The notes under the pieces were generated by a model. It worked only from the letters and a program-made list of their open reading frames with translations, searched no databases and was not told where the DNA came from. Of a stretch of 64,000 bases of DNA, positions 43,675 through 54,327 are shown in pieces. The position numbers and the translations under genes were made by a program. Location of the stretch: the NCBI GenBank assembly GCA_036365145.1, contig JAEOAD010000035.1:4339501-4403500 (forward strand). Direction: 5' to 3'. The DNA is from Orientallactaga sibirica (Eukaryota; Chordata; Mammalia; Rodentia; Dipodidae). The number at the start of each line of letters is the position of its first letter. Position 1 is the stretch's first letter.

Positions 43675-43984
43675 CTTGTGATTGGAGTATAAAATGTCCC
43701 CCATAAGCTCATGTGTTTTGAACAGCTGGTCCCCAGCTGGTGGCACTGTTTGAGAAGGTCATGGAACAAGAGGTAGAACCTTGCTGGACAGCATGGGTCA
43801 TATAGTCTGGTCCCACTTCCTGTCCTCTCCCTCTGTGCTTCTTGACTGTGGGTGCAATGTAGCCAGCTGGTCGTGGGTTCCACCATCATGTCTTTCTCAC
43901 CACGGTGGACTGTGACCCAGAAAACTGGAAGCCATAACAAACTCTTAATATCCTTCAGCTGTTTCCTGTCAGGTATTTAGTCAT
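43675..43984 (+). mobile_element. MaLR-type LTR, plus strand
   Basis: 'aaaatgtcccccataagctc', 'ctggtccccagctggtggca', 'ctgtttgagaaggtcatgga', 'tcccacttcctgtcctctcc', 'ttcagctgtttcctgtcagg': the standard order of rodent ORR1/MT-like LTRs. Frames read through it on the minus strand. Confidence 0.75.
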
Positions 43985-44345
43985 AGTTATTCATACTATA
44001 ACAAAACACTTGAGGCAATTAACTTATAAAGAAAAAAAGAACTGTTTTAACTCATAGTTCTGAAGTCCCCAGTCCAAGATTGCTGCCTAACTTTGGGTCC
44101 CTGGTGAGAGTGGTGCATCATGGTGGGAGTACATGTTGGAGTAAATTGTTTACACCAGGAGTGAGAACGCAAAAGGACCACGAGAAGGCACTGGAGTCCC
44201 ACAATCTACTTTGAGAATAGACACTCAAATGTCCTGAGGGCTTCCTAATATCAAATGATTATCTCCCAACAGGGCCACCTTGGAAACCAAGCCATTCACA
44301 TGGGCCTTTGGGGAAACCCTTACCCCACCATAGTACAATGTAGTA
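43985..44345 (-). mobile_element. MaLR-type LTR, minus strand, abutting the previous one
   Basis: 'actataacaaaacacttgag' then 'gcaattaacttataaag', 'ctcatagttctgaagtcccc', 'catcatggtgggagtacatg', 'gcctttggggaaacccttac'. This is the reverse of a THE1/MST-like LTR. It starts where the plus-strand LTR ends, giving a tail-to-tail pair. Confidence 0.6.
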
Positions 44346-44681
44346 GGAGTCACAAGACCAAGAGTTAGATACAGCATACAAAACTGACTGCTTGACTTCA
44401 TCAGAGATAACAGGAACAATCACACTCCAAATTCCTGAAGTCCCAAAGTAATTTAAAACAAGTAATATAGGACTTTGGCTTCAAAGTATGGGAAGTGCTG
44501 TGAATTAATCAAGTATTACTGTTTAAAATATTAATCATCTTATTTGGGGGAACCTTTCGTTTCAGAGAACGAGGTGTTAGGGATATGTACATCCATGCTC
44601 ATTTGCCAAATCTCATTTAATAGCCCCAGGGAGGGCCCAGATCAGTCCATTTCAAGTGTCAAAACTAAAATAAGAAAATAA
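44346..44681. other. Unique non-coding DNA
   Basis: About 335 bp, repeat-free by eye. Includes 'taaaatattaatcatcttat' and 'caaatctcatttaatagccc'. Confidence 0.4.
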
Positions 44682-44883
44682 GGGCTGGAGAGATGGCTCA
44701 GTGGTTAAGGCACTTGCCTTAACTGTAAAGCCTGAGGACCCCGGTTTGCTTCCCCAGTACCCATGTAAAAGCCAGATGCACGAAGTGACACATGCATCTG
44801 TAGTTTGTTTCCAGTGGTTAGAGGTCCTGACACACCCACTCTCTCTCTATCTGTCCCTCCCTCAACTGAATAAATAAAATATT
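44682..44883 (+). mobile_element. Type B SINE, plus strand
   Basis: GGGCTGGAGAGATGGCTCAG head, 'aaagccagatgcacgaagtg', CT-rich end and A/T tail. AAAATAAGAA lies on both sides (about 44667 and 44884). Confidence 0.88.
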
Positions 44884-46232
44884 TAAAATAAGAAGCTATA
44901 GCTGCTGTTGTGGAGGCCATGACGAGGCCATTTGTGAGATAGTTTAAAAATAGGAATTTAAGCCATAGTTGAGTCAGGCAGTGCACTTGGAAAATTGCGA
45001 AGAACTTCTGATGGGATGGATATTCCTAATGAGAAGCTTAAGAAATAAAGTTCATTTCATGTACAAATGCTTCTACTAGATGTGTATTCTCCCCAAAACC
45101 AAAGTAGAATCCAAGCAACTTTCACAAAATGTACTTTAAAATTGAATAGCTGGTAGCCAGCTCCCTTAACCCCCACCCCCAACACACAAGTTCCAAGGGT
45201 AAACAACTTCCTTTCCAATCTGAACCATAAATCATAATTGTGCTTTCTTTCTAGGGGCTTCTGCCTTTTGTCAAATTAACAGCTTGAGAAAGAAGCACAT
45301 ATTTTCAGTTGACCTGCAGCTGGACCTACAGTTTCTTGCCCAAACTGTTCTCAGACATGTTAGCCATGGAGGAGAGAGGGCACACTTTCCAAATCTGCTG
45401 TGTGTGGCCCGGATCTTGTTCTAGGGCCCCGGGCTGCTTAATCACTCTCACTTAATCACTCTCACTCACAAGGGGATCCTCTTGGCTAATGATGCCTTAG
45501 CTCTAAGTTGTCCCTCCTCTTAATGAGTGCTAATAAAATGCATTTAACTCCACTAATGCAACAAAAACTCAGCCTGATTTCATTGTATCTACTTAATAAG
45601 AACCTTGCTTAATATCAAATTACAGACCCCTCAGCCAAAGCATTATGCTAGGGGAAGTAGGACTGTGAGAAGGGAATATCAAGTGTCATAATTTGGACAT
45701 TCTTCCTTAATATGCCCCACAGTATTACGTGATTGCTTAATTCATTTAGCTCAGCTAGTCTGATCCTACTGCCAACTGCTGTGTAAAATTTACTGCAATG
45801 CTAGGCAACCAATCCCACCACACAAGCTAGAAATATAGTATCGCCTTTCCACAGACCCAGCTATGAACAGTTGTCTGGGAGGAGGTGACAGGCAATGAAA
45901 CAGATACTGTTACCAGAAGGAAGAGGCCTTGAGCTGGCCTCGTGTTATAAAAGTTACAGCAAGTACAATGTTTATTAATAATTTTTTTCCTAATTGTTTA
46001 TGGTCTCATTTCAGAGTTATTTTGAGTTGAGGTTTATCTTCACCAAGCAGTGACGTCTACTCTCCCGCTTTCTTAGCTGTAAGCTTCTCTCCGTTCCTCT
46101 GAATCAGAGCCTCTCTCAAGCACCGATGAGTAACACGAGACCCATGGCAGGTTCTCCATTTAAAGACTAGAATCCTTTTAAAATCGGAGCAACCGTTTCT
46201 GAGTTAAAGTTCTGTGGTTCTAAGATTTTGTT
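44884..46232. other. Repeat-free unique interval
   Basis: About 1.35 kb without any recognised transposon, unusual for this window. It contains the TAAT-rich core described separately. Confidence 0.5.
45420..45790. promoter_or_regulatory. TAAT-rich candidate enhancer
   Basis: About ten homeodomain-type TAAT motifs within 330 bp, in contexts such as CTTAATCAC, GCTAATGATG, CTTAATGAG, GCTAATAAAATGC, ACTAATGCAAC and CTTAATTCA. Two are in a perfect 14-bp tandem duplication CTTAATCACTCTCA (45437-45450 and 45451-45464). Motif density and lack of repeats suggest a developmental enhancer. No direct evidence of activity or conservation is available. Confidence 0.35.
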
Positions 46233-46247
46233 AAAACAAGATGTGTC

Positions 46248-46515
46248 GGGCTGGAGAGATGGCCTAGCAGTTAAGGCGCCTGCCTGCTAAGCCTAAGAAC
46301 CCGGTTCCAATCTCCAGGTCCCACATTTAGCCAGATGCAAAGTGAGGCAAGGGCGCAATGCCGCACTTGCCCACAAGGGGGCGCATGCATCTGGATTTTG
46401 TTCACAGAAGCTGAGAGACTGCTGGTGCTCCCATCTTTGTCTCCCTCTCCCTCTCTGTCTATCTCTCTCTGTCTCTCTCTCCAAAAATAAATAAAAATTA
46501 ATAAAAAAATTTAAA
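46248..46515 (+). mobile_element. Type A SINE, plus strand
   Basis: GGGCTGGAGAGATGGCCTAG head, insert AGTGAGGCAAGGGCGCAATG, A-rich tail. Perfect 15-bp target duplication AAAACAAGATGTGTC at 46233-46247 and 46516-46530. Confidence 0.94.
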
Positions 46516-46530
46516 AAAACAAGATGTGTC

Positions 46531-46867
46531 TATGGAGTCATTACATGTGAACTAGAAATAAACCTTTATTTTAAGTTTTCCCATTTAATTGGTAGGGAAT
46601 AGTTATGGCTGTTTTATTGCTCGAGGAAGAGCACCTTCATCTGCACTGTTCCTTGAGGTATAGGGGTCTAGTCCCTCTGAAACTCTACATAGTAAACTGG
46701 TTTGTATTACTTGTGGATGCTTGAAGAAGCTAACAAAGAAATAGCGGATTTATCCATGTATGTATGAAAGGAAGAGGATTGGAGACAAGCTTCCTTCCCT
46801 TATAATTATACACACACATACATATATACATACATACATATATATGCATGTGTATATGCAATTGAAT

Positions 46868-46870
<3 letters not shown>
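46531..46870. other. Unique DNA with a TACA/TATA-rich approach
   Basis: Unique sequence to about 46800, then CA/TA-rich degenerate simple sequence leading into the microsatellite. Confidence 0.4.

Positions 46871-46937
<67 letters not shown>
46871..46937. repeat. Compound (AC)n(TA)n(GA)n microsatellite
   Basis: About 15 AC, 9 TA and 10 GA units in direct succession. Predicted peptides here are simple-repeat artefacts. Confidence 0.97.
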
Positions 46938-46938
<1 letters not shown>

Positions 46939-48342
46939 TAAATAGCTTATAAACAGTATAAAAGGTAATTGTCATCCCCTAAGGCTTTGTAACTGGCCCC
47001 GTGCTGAGAAAACAGGTGAACATGTAGGACTTTATGCAAGATGAGTCATTAAGCCCAGAAGGTTATAGATGCTGAATGTCTATATGTGCCTTGATTTAAA
47101 TTTACTTTAGTCATGTTAAGTGACAAACTTACCTGCTCTGTTCTCTTTCTACCTTGGTTTTACATTGGTTTGTTGAAAAGAAGCTTCTAGATCTTTCCAG
47201 CAAGGATGAGACAGGTTCTTACCTCTGGCTGAAACCTTGTTCCACCACATCTCAAATTCTTAGGAACATCAACCCCTCTTTACCTCAACAGCAAGAGTCC
47301 AATTGCTCAAAAACATGTCTGTGAAAAACAAACAACTTCTTATCATTTCTAATTATAGACTGGGCCCTTTTTATTTTCTTTTTCTTTTCTAAGCCCTAGT
47401 TTCTGGTTGGAAACCAAAATATATTTCAAAACAAAGTGATAATGACCTTTAATGATTGCATGGAATATACTCATAAAAGCCAATTTTTTGTAGTTTGTGG
47501 AGGAAGGAAGATTAGTGTAAAAATATAGCCCATGTCATCCATTTTATCTCCATTCTGAAATTCCCTACTTGTAGGCCATTTACCTTTTGCAAATAGTGCT
47601 GAATAATTGTACATCAAAAACATCCTAAGTTTATTTTCAATAAAGTCTCAGTAGCTTTGTGGTCAGACTACATTGCTTAGTAGGCTGTAACAAACTAAAG
47701 TGGAGAGAAAACAGCTGGGCACGGAACTTTTCTTAAACAGCACCCCCACCCCTCAGAAGGATACTCTTTTAGAAATACGGCCTCCTCAGAACCAGGGAAC
47801 ATTAGCTTTGTCCAAACTCAGTTATTGCCCGAAACAGCTGGGATTAACTGGTGTATTAGTGGACATGTCCCTCCCCGAGATGCAGTACCAGTTGACTCAT
47901 GAAACTATGAGAAGGAGTTTCAATTACTTCAGGGAAGAGGCTAAAAACGGAAGAGGTTTATTATATCCCTAGTGGGCCAAGGCTGCTCAAGGCATCCTGG
48001 CCCCTGTGCTCCTAAAATTAAATGTCACACATCCCGAAGTGGCCTTGCCTGAGGTCTCATATGCTCTGAGTTTTGTCTGCCGCAGACATTCTAGAAGTGC
48101 CTGAGTGAAGGAATAGAGCCTGGGAAATCTGTCAACCCTGAACTTGAAAGGGACTAGAAAAGGGAGTTGCTTAATGATGAAATAAAAGTCCCACGGGCTT
48201 CCTTTGGAGTTTCTGTGAATCCTGCCTCACCCCTCAGAATCTCAGCATCATGCTAAGCTACCTCTTCTCACTCCTCCTTCTGTAATAGCCAATGTCCTCC
48301 AGCTCCCCCCAAATCCATCTTACTTACCACCATTTTTCAATG
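46938..48342. other. Repeat-poor unique DNA
   Basis: About 1.4 kb with no recognised transposon. A 90-codon frame at 47700-47972 opens with an ATG but has no domain signature or convincing splice context, so it is not called. Confidence 0.4.
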
Positions 48343-48357
48343 CTGTGTCTGTCTGTC

Positions 48358-48396
<39 letters not shown>

Positions 48397-48635
48397 ATGC
48401 ACACGCATGTGCAGATATACAGGTAAGTGTCAACATGTGTGTGGAGGCCAGAAGACAGCCTTACATGTCATTCCTCAGGTGCTGTTCCTTTTTTTTTTTT
48501 TTTTTTCTTTTTACATGATCTTTTCCTGGCCTTGACCTTGCCAAATAGGGTAGACTGATTATGGGGATACTCCTCTCTCCACCTCCCAGCATTTGGATTG
48601 CAGCTGTGTACCACCACACCTGCCAACAAGGAGAA
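48343..48635 (-). mobile_element. Composite (B3/B4-like) repeat with (CTGT)n(TG)n lead, minus
   Basis: (CTGT)n then (TG)n occupy 48343-48394. 'gtgtggaggccagaagacag' follows, then a 17-base T-run, 'ctccacctcccagcatttgg', and 'tgtaccaccacacctgcc'. The antisense ID head is absent. Confidence 0.6.
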
Positions 48636-49017
48636 ATGAAAGTCGTCAACCTCTCACCTCTACTCCTTTCGTAAGGAGGCGAATCACTATTGAAGGTAGT
48701 GCAGTGATTCCACGAGGACTGGAAGGGTTAACAGGAAAAATGGGGGCAGGGAAAGGAAAAGAAAGAAAGGAAAAAAAAAAAGCAACAACAAAAGGAATAA
48801 AAGCAACTTTTATTCCTAGAGATGATTTTTGTGGCTCACAGAAGGGTTTGGATGCACCAAATCTGAGTTTTCTTTCCCCTCAATTCTCTCTTGAAACATC
48901 CCCTCCTCACCTCAGCTGTCCCGTGCAGCAAAAGTGCCCAGCCAGACACTGCCTGTCCTGTTCCTTTCCACTCTGCCATTGAGTTTTTACCCACCTCTTT
49001 TCTTGGACAAGGTCTGC
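48636..49017. other. Unique DNA
   Basis: Unique, with a purine-rich AAAGGAAA stretch at about 48749-48783. The 129-codon frame at 48593-48982 starts in the preceding repeat and is not supported. Confidence 0.35.
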
Positions 49018-49130
49018 CAGCCGGATGTGGGGGTTCATGCCTATATTCCCAGTACTTGGGAGGAAGCCATAGGAGGGGACAAAAGAATCATGAATTCGAA
49101 GCCAGTCTAGGCTACACAGTAAGTTATAGT
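49018..49130 (+). mobile_element. B1-type SINE fragment, plus strand
   Basis: 'gccggatgtgggggttcatg', 'tattcccagtacttgggagg', 'gaagccagtctaggctacac'. The 3' end is missing. Confidence 0.6.
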
Positions 49131-50394
49131 GAATGGTGGGTTGACAATCACTTCCACCCTTTAAAATACCTTATATAGTTCCAGATTAACACACTCTTGG
49201 CTTTCCTTCTACATTATAAAAACATTGTATATTCCCAGTGGTGGTGAATTCTAAAATTTAGCTTCATTTTTTCATACCAGTTTAGGGGTAATTAGTGTTT
49301 AGATAGTGTATATAAAGTGTATTTAACCCATGGGATTGGGTAAGATCGTCAAGGGAGCGAATGAAGATACAAAAAGAGAAACAGTCTCAAGAATTGACCC
49401 AGGCCAAATTGACACATTTTTAATGAAGAGATTTAATATAACACTATATAATATAAAAATATAATAATATAACAATATAACAAACTGAAAGTTATCGTGG
49501 CACAATGTAGAGTGTGCCATGATAACTTTGAGTTTGTTACATTGTCTCTTGAGCTAACAGATTAAAAACGGTGATAAAATGGGGTAGGTTGGGGATGGTA
49601 GAGAGACCATGTGCTTGTGGGAACCCAAACCCTGAATGGCTGCTTCCTGTGTAATTACTGGCTTGCTGGCTCCATTCTCCCTCAATGCTAAAGGCCAAGC
49701 ACCACGTTAAATTCTGGCTGTCTCACGGATAGGAAATGACTTATATGGTTTTGATCCAGTTGATGGGTAAGGCTAAGGCTCAGAAGACCATGTAGTATCA
49801 AACAGTGATCGACTACCAGTCTGAGGCAGGTAGGTAGAGAGCAAGCCTTAGGATGAAAGAGAACGTAATTCATTTCTGAAGGCTGCAGTCCCCAAACGAG
49901 TTGTTTTTCCACTTAATGAGAAGCAGGTACATTGAGGGTGTAATTGAGCTGCATCTCATTACTTTCTTGCTGACATTCCTGTCTCTCTACATAAACATCA
50001 ACTCTTTTCTCTAAAGAATTTCCCTCGATTCTGTCTTCCCCTTATTACTCCAAACACACAGCTCCCTATTCTAGATGCTTTGTGGTAATGAATAATTAAT
50101 TGTCTTAAGCATTTATCAGATGTTGATAGATCTAAACTAATTCACCTTAAAGCCAACTCAATGCTCATCAAAACCTCACTTTTATAATCATTTTCCCTAC
50201 TCATTGAGTCTCTGAAAATAAATTATGATGTCTTAACATTGGTGAATTCTACTGGACCCATACAAGGTGAAAATTAATTATTTCACCCTTACAATGCTTC
50301 AAACCTTCTCAGAAGTACCTTTTGTGTTCTTGTTTGATCATTTACTATTGGTTGGTTTTAAAGAGAACATTTTTACTCATCTAAGGAAACCTTT
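49131..50394. other. Repeat-poor unique DNA
   Basis: About 1.26 kb with no recognised transposon except the hairpin below. The part 49920-50340 is AT-rich with 'ggtaatgaataattaattgt' and 'gatctaaactaattcacc' and resembles conserved non-coding DNA. Confidence 0.4.
49473..49544. other. 72-nt near-perfect inverted repeat (hairpin)
   Basis: The left arm at 49473-49503 (core AACAAACTGAAAGTTATC then GTGGCAC) pairs with the right arm at 49514-49544. That is 31 positions per arm with three non-Watson-Crick pairs, one of them a G-T wobble if transcribed. The 10-base spacer is AATGTAGAGT. Candidate explanations are a short palindromic MITE or a microRNA-like precursor. Confidence 0.75.
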
Positions 50395-50600
50395 CTGGGA
50401 TGGGAGAGATGGCTTAGCAGTTAAGGTGCTTGCCTGAGAAGCCTAAGGACCCAGGTTCAATTCCCCAGGACCCATGTAAGCCAGATGCACAAGTTGGCAC
50501 ATGCTTCTGGAGTTTGTTTGCAATGGCTGGACACTCTGGTGCACCCATTGTCTCTCATTATCTCTCTCTCAAATAAATAAATAAAAATATATTTTAAAAA
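50395..50600 (+). mobile_element. Type B SINE, plus strand
   Basis: Starts 'ctgggatgggagagatggct', has box-B-like GGTTCAATTCCCC and 'gtaagccagatgcacaagtt', then a CT end and (AAAT)n tail. Confidence 0.88.
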
Positions 50601-50702
50601 CAGAAAAAAAATTCCAACAAATAAAACTGTAGTACTGACTATGGCATCAGAACTTCAGGTCATTTCTAAACTCTATGAAATACCCTTTTTAAAGTCTTTG
50701 TC

Positions 50703-50857
50703 AGCTGGGTGTGGTGGCACACACCTTTAATCCCAGCACTTGGGAGGCAGAGGTAGGAGTATCTCCATGAGTTCGAGGCCACTCTGAGACTACATAGTTA
50801 ATTCCAGGGCAGCTTGGGCCAGAGCGAGACCCTACCTCGAAAAAACAACAACAACAA
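50703..50857 (+). mobile_element. B1-type SINE, intact, plus strand
   Basis: The best-preserved B1 in the window: AGCTGGGTGTGGTGGCACAC, 'ctttaatcccagcacttggg', 'gagttcgaggccactctgag', 'gcgagaccctacctcgaaaa', and a (CAA)n-type tail. Perfect target duplication AAAGTCTTTGTC at 50691-50702 and 50858-50869. Confidence 0.95.
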
Positions 50858-51084
50858 AAAGTCTTTGTCAATCTGTTCCAAGTAATGTATCTATTGTTCA
50901 TTTCTTCTGAAGGTATCAGTTCTCCCTTATGCTGCACTCTCTAGGGCACCTTAACATAACAGTTTTGTCACTTAACACACTGTCTTTCACTCTTGGTATC
51001 AGTCCAATTGAAAGCCAAGTTTGTCAAAGCAAGTCTGACCTTCTGGAATATAGCCATTCAGAATCCATGTGATGGGTCTTGGGG

Positions 51085-51413
51085 TGTTACATTTTGAATG
51101 TGAAATGACCTCTATAGGCTCACTCGTGTTTGCTCCTGTGTTTGGACATTTTGTCCCCAACTGTTGACACTGCCTGGGGAGGTTGTGGAACCTTCGGGAG
51201 GTGGAGACTTGCGAAAGGAAGTCACTAGGTGGCAGGCATTGAGGTTTTAGTCTGGCCCTACTTCCTGCTCATCCCCTGCTTCCTGACTACAGCATGACCA
51301 GCTCTGCTTCATGTTCTTGTTGCCACGCCTTCCACACCATGAAACTTCCCCCAGAAACTTAAGTTACTCCTGCTCAGGTATTTGTTTATACCAGTGAGTA
51401 GAGTAACAGATAC
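51085..51413 (+). mobile_element. MaLR-type LTR, plus strand
   Basis: Starts TGTTACATTTTGAATGTG. The usual order follows: 'aatgacctctataggctcac', 'ccccaactgttgacactgcc', 'ggtggagacttgcgaaagga', 'tggccctacttcctgctcat', ending near 'gtaacagatac'. GGGG flanks both ends, but the last base of the LTR is altered, so the duplication is not certain. Confidence 0.78.
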
Positions 51414-52565
51414 GGGGAATGCTTTAGGTCAGGCCACAGGCATCTGAGAAGGAGCACACACACCTGCTGAGGAAATGGAAGGATTATTTCATGAAGTGCT
51501 TCTGCAGTGAGCTCTCATGCTATCTCAAGGATGTTCATTGTCCTAAAAAAAAAAAAAAGCCAACACGGACACAGAGCTAACCTGAAAGCTGCTATTTATT
51601 CAATGGTGGAAATATTCCACAGTCACCATCTTCCTCCACCCGCAGCACACCCTGGAGCAATTCCCACAGAACTTCTATCCTTCATCAGGCTTGCTCAGTC
51701 TGCAGAGATGATGCCCCCAGAGCAGTATAAAGCCCCGGCCTTTGAACCTTCAACTGAAGCACCATCTCTTCAATCTATTGTTTGATTTGTGCAAAACAAT
51801 GATCAAATATGCAAATTATCAATTTAACATACCTGTATTACATGGTGGCCAAAGGAATTAGCTTTATTACCTAGCAAGCTTGGGTTTTTAAAATCCAGAA
51901 TCCTGCATCATCCGTGTCCATGACCCATCATTCGACATAATGTCCCTAAACTGTTTTCATCAGGTGATTACAGTAGTGTTCAGAATGATTTGAAAATTAA
52001 ACGTGACAAGTGTATAAATTGCTTTCATCTAACTGGGGTTCTATTAATGTTAGGTATAACAATTATAATTACACTATCCTGTTAAGCAAATACTTGATAA
52101 ATTATTCAATGTATATCATCACTTAACTTTCATATGAGTTTTAGCTTAAGTAGTTTATTAATACTCAGGGTGCTAACTTATAATCATATAATGTCTCACC
52201 TCAGTAACCAGCATAATGGATGTCATCAATGCAGGACTTAATTTCATTTCCTAATCATGTATCACAGTGTTCAGAATCTCTCTAAGGTCTTAGGAGATAG
52301 ACATATGCCTTATCCCTTGAGTGATTACAGCCATGTGTCACTTAACAATTAGAATACATTTTGAGAATGGTGTTCTTAGGGGACTTGGTTGTTGTGAGAA
52401 CATCATATGAGGTATTTCCACATGGTGTGTGGACATGGAGATAGCATATGACTTACATGACAATTGTAATCAAAACAAGATCAGATCAAGCACAAGAGAA
52501 AATGATGCAGCCAAGAGCTGTGATAAACAAGAGATGTCTGAGAGTCCTACTTGCTTTTTTTAAGT
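51414..52565. other. Repeat-poor unique DNA
   Basis: Includes a 14-base A-run at about 51546. The 92-codon frame at 51507-51785 crosses it and is not supported. The second half is described separately as a candidate regulatory island. Confidence 0.4.
51790..52330. promoter_or_regulatory. Candidate regulatory island with POU octamer
   Basis: A consensus octamer ATGCAAAT at 51809-51816, next to 'caatgatcaaat' and 'ttatcaatttaac'. Further on come 'aattataattacac' and 'tatgagttttagcttaag'. Dense in homeodomain/POU-type words and free of recognised repeats. Function is inferred. Confidence 0.3.
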
Positions 52566-53436
52566 AGAAAAAGTATTGTCAGGGTTCCCCAAAGGAACAG
52601 AGCCAATAGCATGGATATATATTACAAAGGGAATTTATAAGATTGACTTTCTGGAAATAGGCTGGGTATTCCAAAGGCCATCTTCAGGATGGAGAGGCTG
52701 ACAACCCAGTTGCTGCTCAGTATATGAGGCTTGATGTCTCCACTGAAGGCCCACAGGACTGGGAGGTTTATCCACGTTGGGAAGTTGAAAGTCAGGGAAG
52801 GATGGCGGCATCAGGGTAGATGTTCTCACCTGCAAGGAGGAGAGGCAGGCAGGAAAAGCAGCACCACTTTCCTCACCCCATAGACTTCATTAGGCTTGTG
52901 CCACCACCCGAAGGTGCTACCCACTCTGAGGGATGGTCTTTGGATCTAACCTGCTCAGTTAATGCTCACAGACACTCACAGACATGCCCAGTGGTGTCTT
53001 TTATTTGAATCCTGATCTGTATGGCACAATGCAGGGCTGGCCCTAGCCAGACTGCATGGCAAAAGAAACCAGGAAGTGGCTTCTGTGGACATGACGTCCT
53101 GCGCAGGCCTGGCGTGACAACAGCTACAGTCCCATGCTCGCGAGAAACCTGCTACAAGATGATCTGTCCGGAGACAGGCTGTCATTGTGTCACAAAAAGG
53201 GGACCACCCCATACAATGATTGGCCAGCCAAGCCCCTTTAAAACCCCTTACACTTTCTTGAATAAATGAATTTGTGGCAGCTTGCCCTCTGCCTGCTTTC
53301 ACCCAACTCCCGGAGTCTGTGTCGTGACTCTGCGCTTCTCACCCCCAACTCGGCAGAGACCCTGCCGTCCCTCCTGGGCTGGCCTTAAGGGAGGACCCCC
53401 AACACTGATCCAATCAAGTTGGCAACCAAGGTTAAC
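52566..53436 (-). mobile_element. Old ERVL/MLT-type LTR, minus, split by a younger LTR
   Basis: The plus strand starts 'attgtcagggttccccaaag' then 'gaacagagccaatagcatgg', the antisense of the 3' end of an MLT-class LTR. It continues to 53017. After the inserted LTR, 'caatcaagttggcaaccaag' and 'gttaactatag' match the antisense 5' end of the same class. Confidence 0.65.
53018..53404 (+). mobile_element. Solo ERV LTR with perfect 6-bp target duplication
   Basis: 387 bp from TGTATGGCACAATGC to GGACCCCCAACA. It shows promoter-like order: 'acaatgattggccagcc' (CCAAT type), 'cccctttaaaacccc' (TATA-like), 'cttgaataaatgaa' (polyadenylation), then a GC-rich U5-like end. CTGATC occurs at 53012-53017 and 53405-53410, the 6-bp duplication typical of ERVK-class (and some other) integrases. 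No internal viral genes remain. Confidence 0.85.
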
Positions 53437-53485
53437 TATAGTAAGTATACCACTTGAAAATAATGGTCAAAAGTGTAGGATAGGG

Positions 53486-53665
53486 TCTTGAGGGATGGCT
53501 CAGTGGTTAAAGATGCTTGCTTGCAAAGCCTGATGGCCTCAGTGCCCATGTAAATTTAGATGCGCAAAATGCATCTGGGGTTTGTTTGCAGTGGAAAGAG
53601 GCCTAGAGTGCCTCTTCTCTCTCTCTCTCTCTGCTTGCAAATTATAATAAAATTTTATTAAAAGA
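53486..53665 (+). mobile_element. Diverged type B SINE, plus strand
   Basis: 'gggtcttgagggatggctca' head, 'tttagatgcgcaaaatgcat', 'tttgtttgcagtggaaagag', CT stretch, A/T tail. Confidence 0.75.
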
Positions 53666-54312
53666 CATATAAGGTAATAAATGCACAAGCCAGGTAACAT
53701 CTTTGCTTACTATCAAGTGCCATGTGATATACTTTTGTATAAGATGTATGTGATATACTTTTACATGACTGACTTGCAGTGCAATGGGCTGGTTCACACT
53801 GGCACGACCACACTTGGGAGTAATGCATTTCCTGCCAACATTACGATGACTAGAGTGTCAGCAGGTGACAAGGACTTTTCAGCTTGATTGGCATCTTACA
53901 GAACTGCTGTCATATGCGCGGTCCGTGGTTGACTGACACGTCATTACACAGGGCGTGACTGTACTTCATGGTAGCCACCTTTTGTGTTATGCGTACTGTG
54001 TTCCTGGCCCGACTTCATGCATATTATCACAAGTCTCTGAAGCAGGGAAAACTGATGATTTTGGATGCATCAAATTGGATAAGGGTGTAGGAGGTGATTA
54101 GTCATTACTTGGAGTGGGGCATTTCAGTCATTCATTCATTTAACAAAGACTTCTTGACTTTTCTCTACATCTTCACTGTTGGTCTAGATCCTCAATTTAC
54201 AACAGTACATAACCGAGACTAGTTCCAGAGGGAAAAACAGACAATTAACTAACAAAAACAAACAAACAAGCCAGTAATACATTTTCAGAGTGGTACATGT
54301 GAGAATAAAAAT
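53666..54312. other. Unique non-coding DNA
   Basis: A short imperfect echo, GTGATATACTTTT, occurs at about 53724 and 53750. Nothing else recognised. Confidence 0.4.
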
Positions 54313-54327
54313 TAAAAGCATGATAGT

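Noticed and set aside
43470..43940. 156-codon minus-strand frame
   Set aside because: About half of it is antisense MaLR LTR sequence and the remainder has no recognisable domain.
47700..47972. 90-codon frame starting with ATG, considered as a small gene
   Set aside because: No domain, no transmembrane or signal pattern, and no adjacent coding exon. Left as unique DNA.
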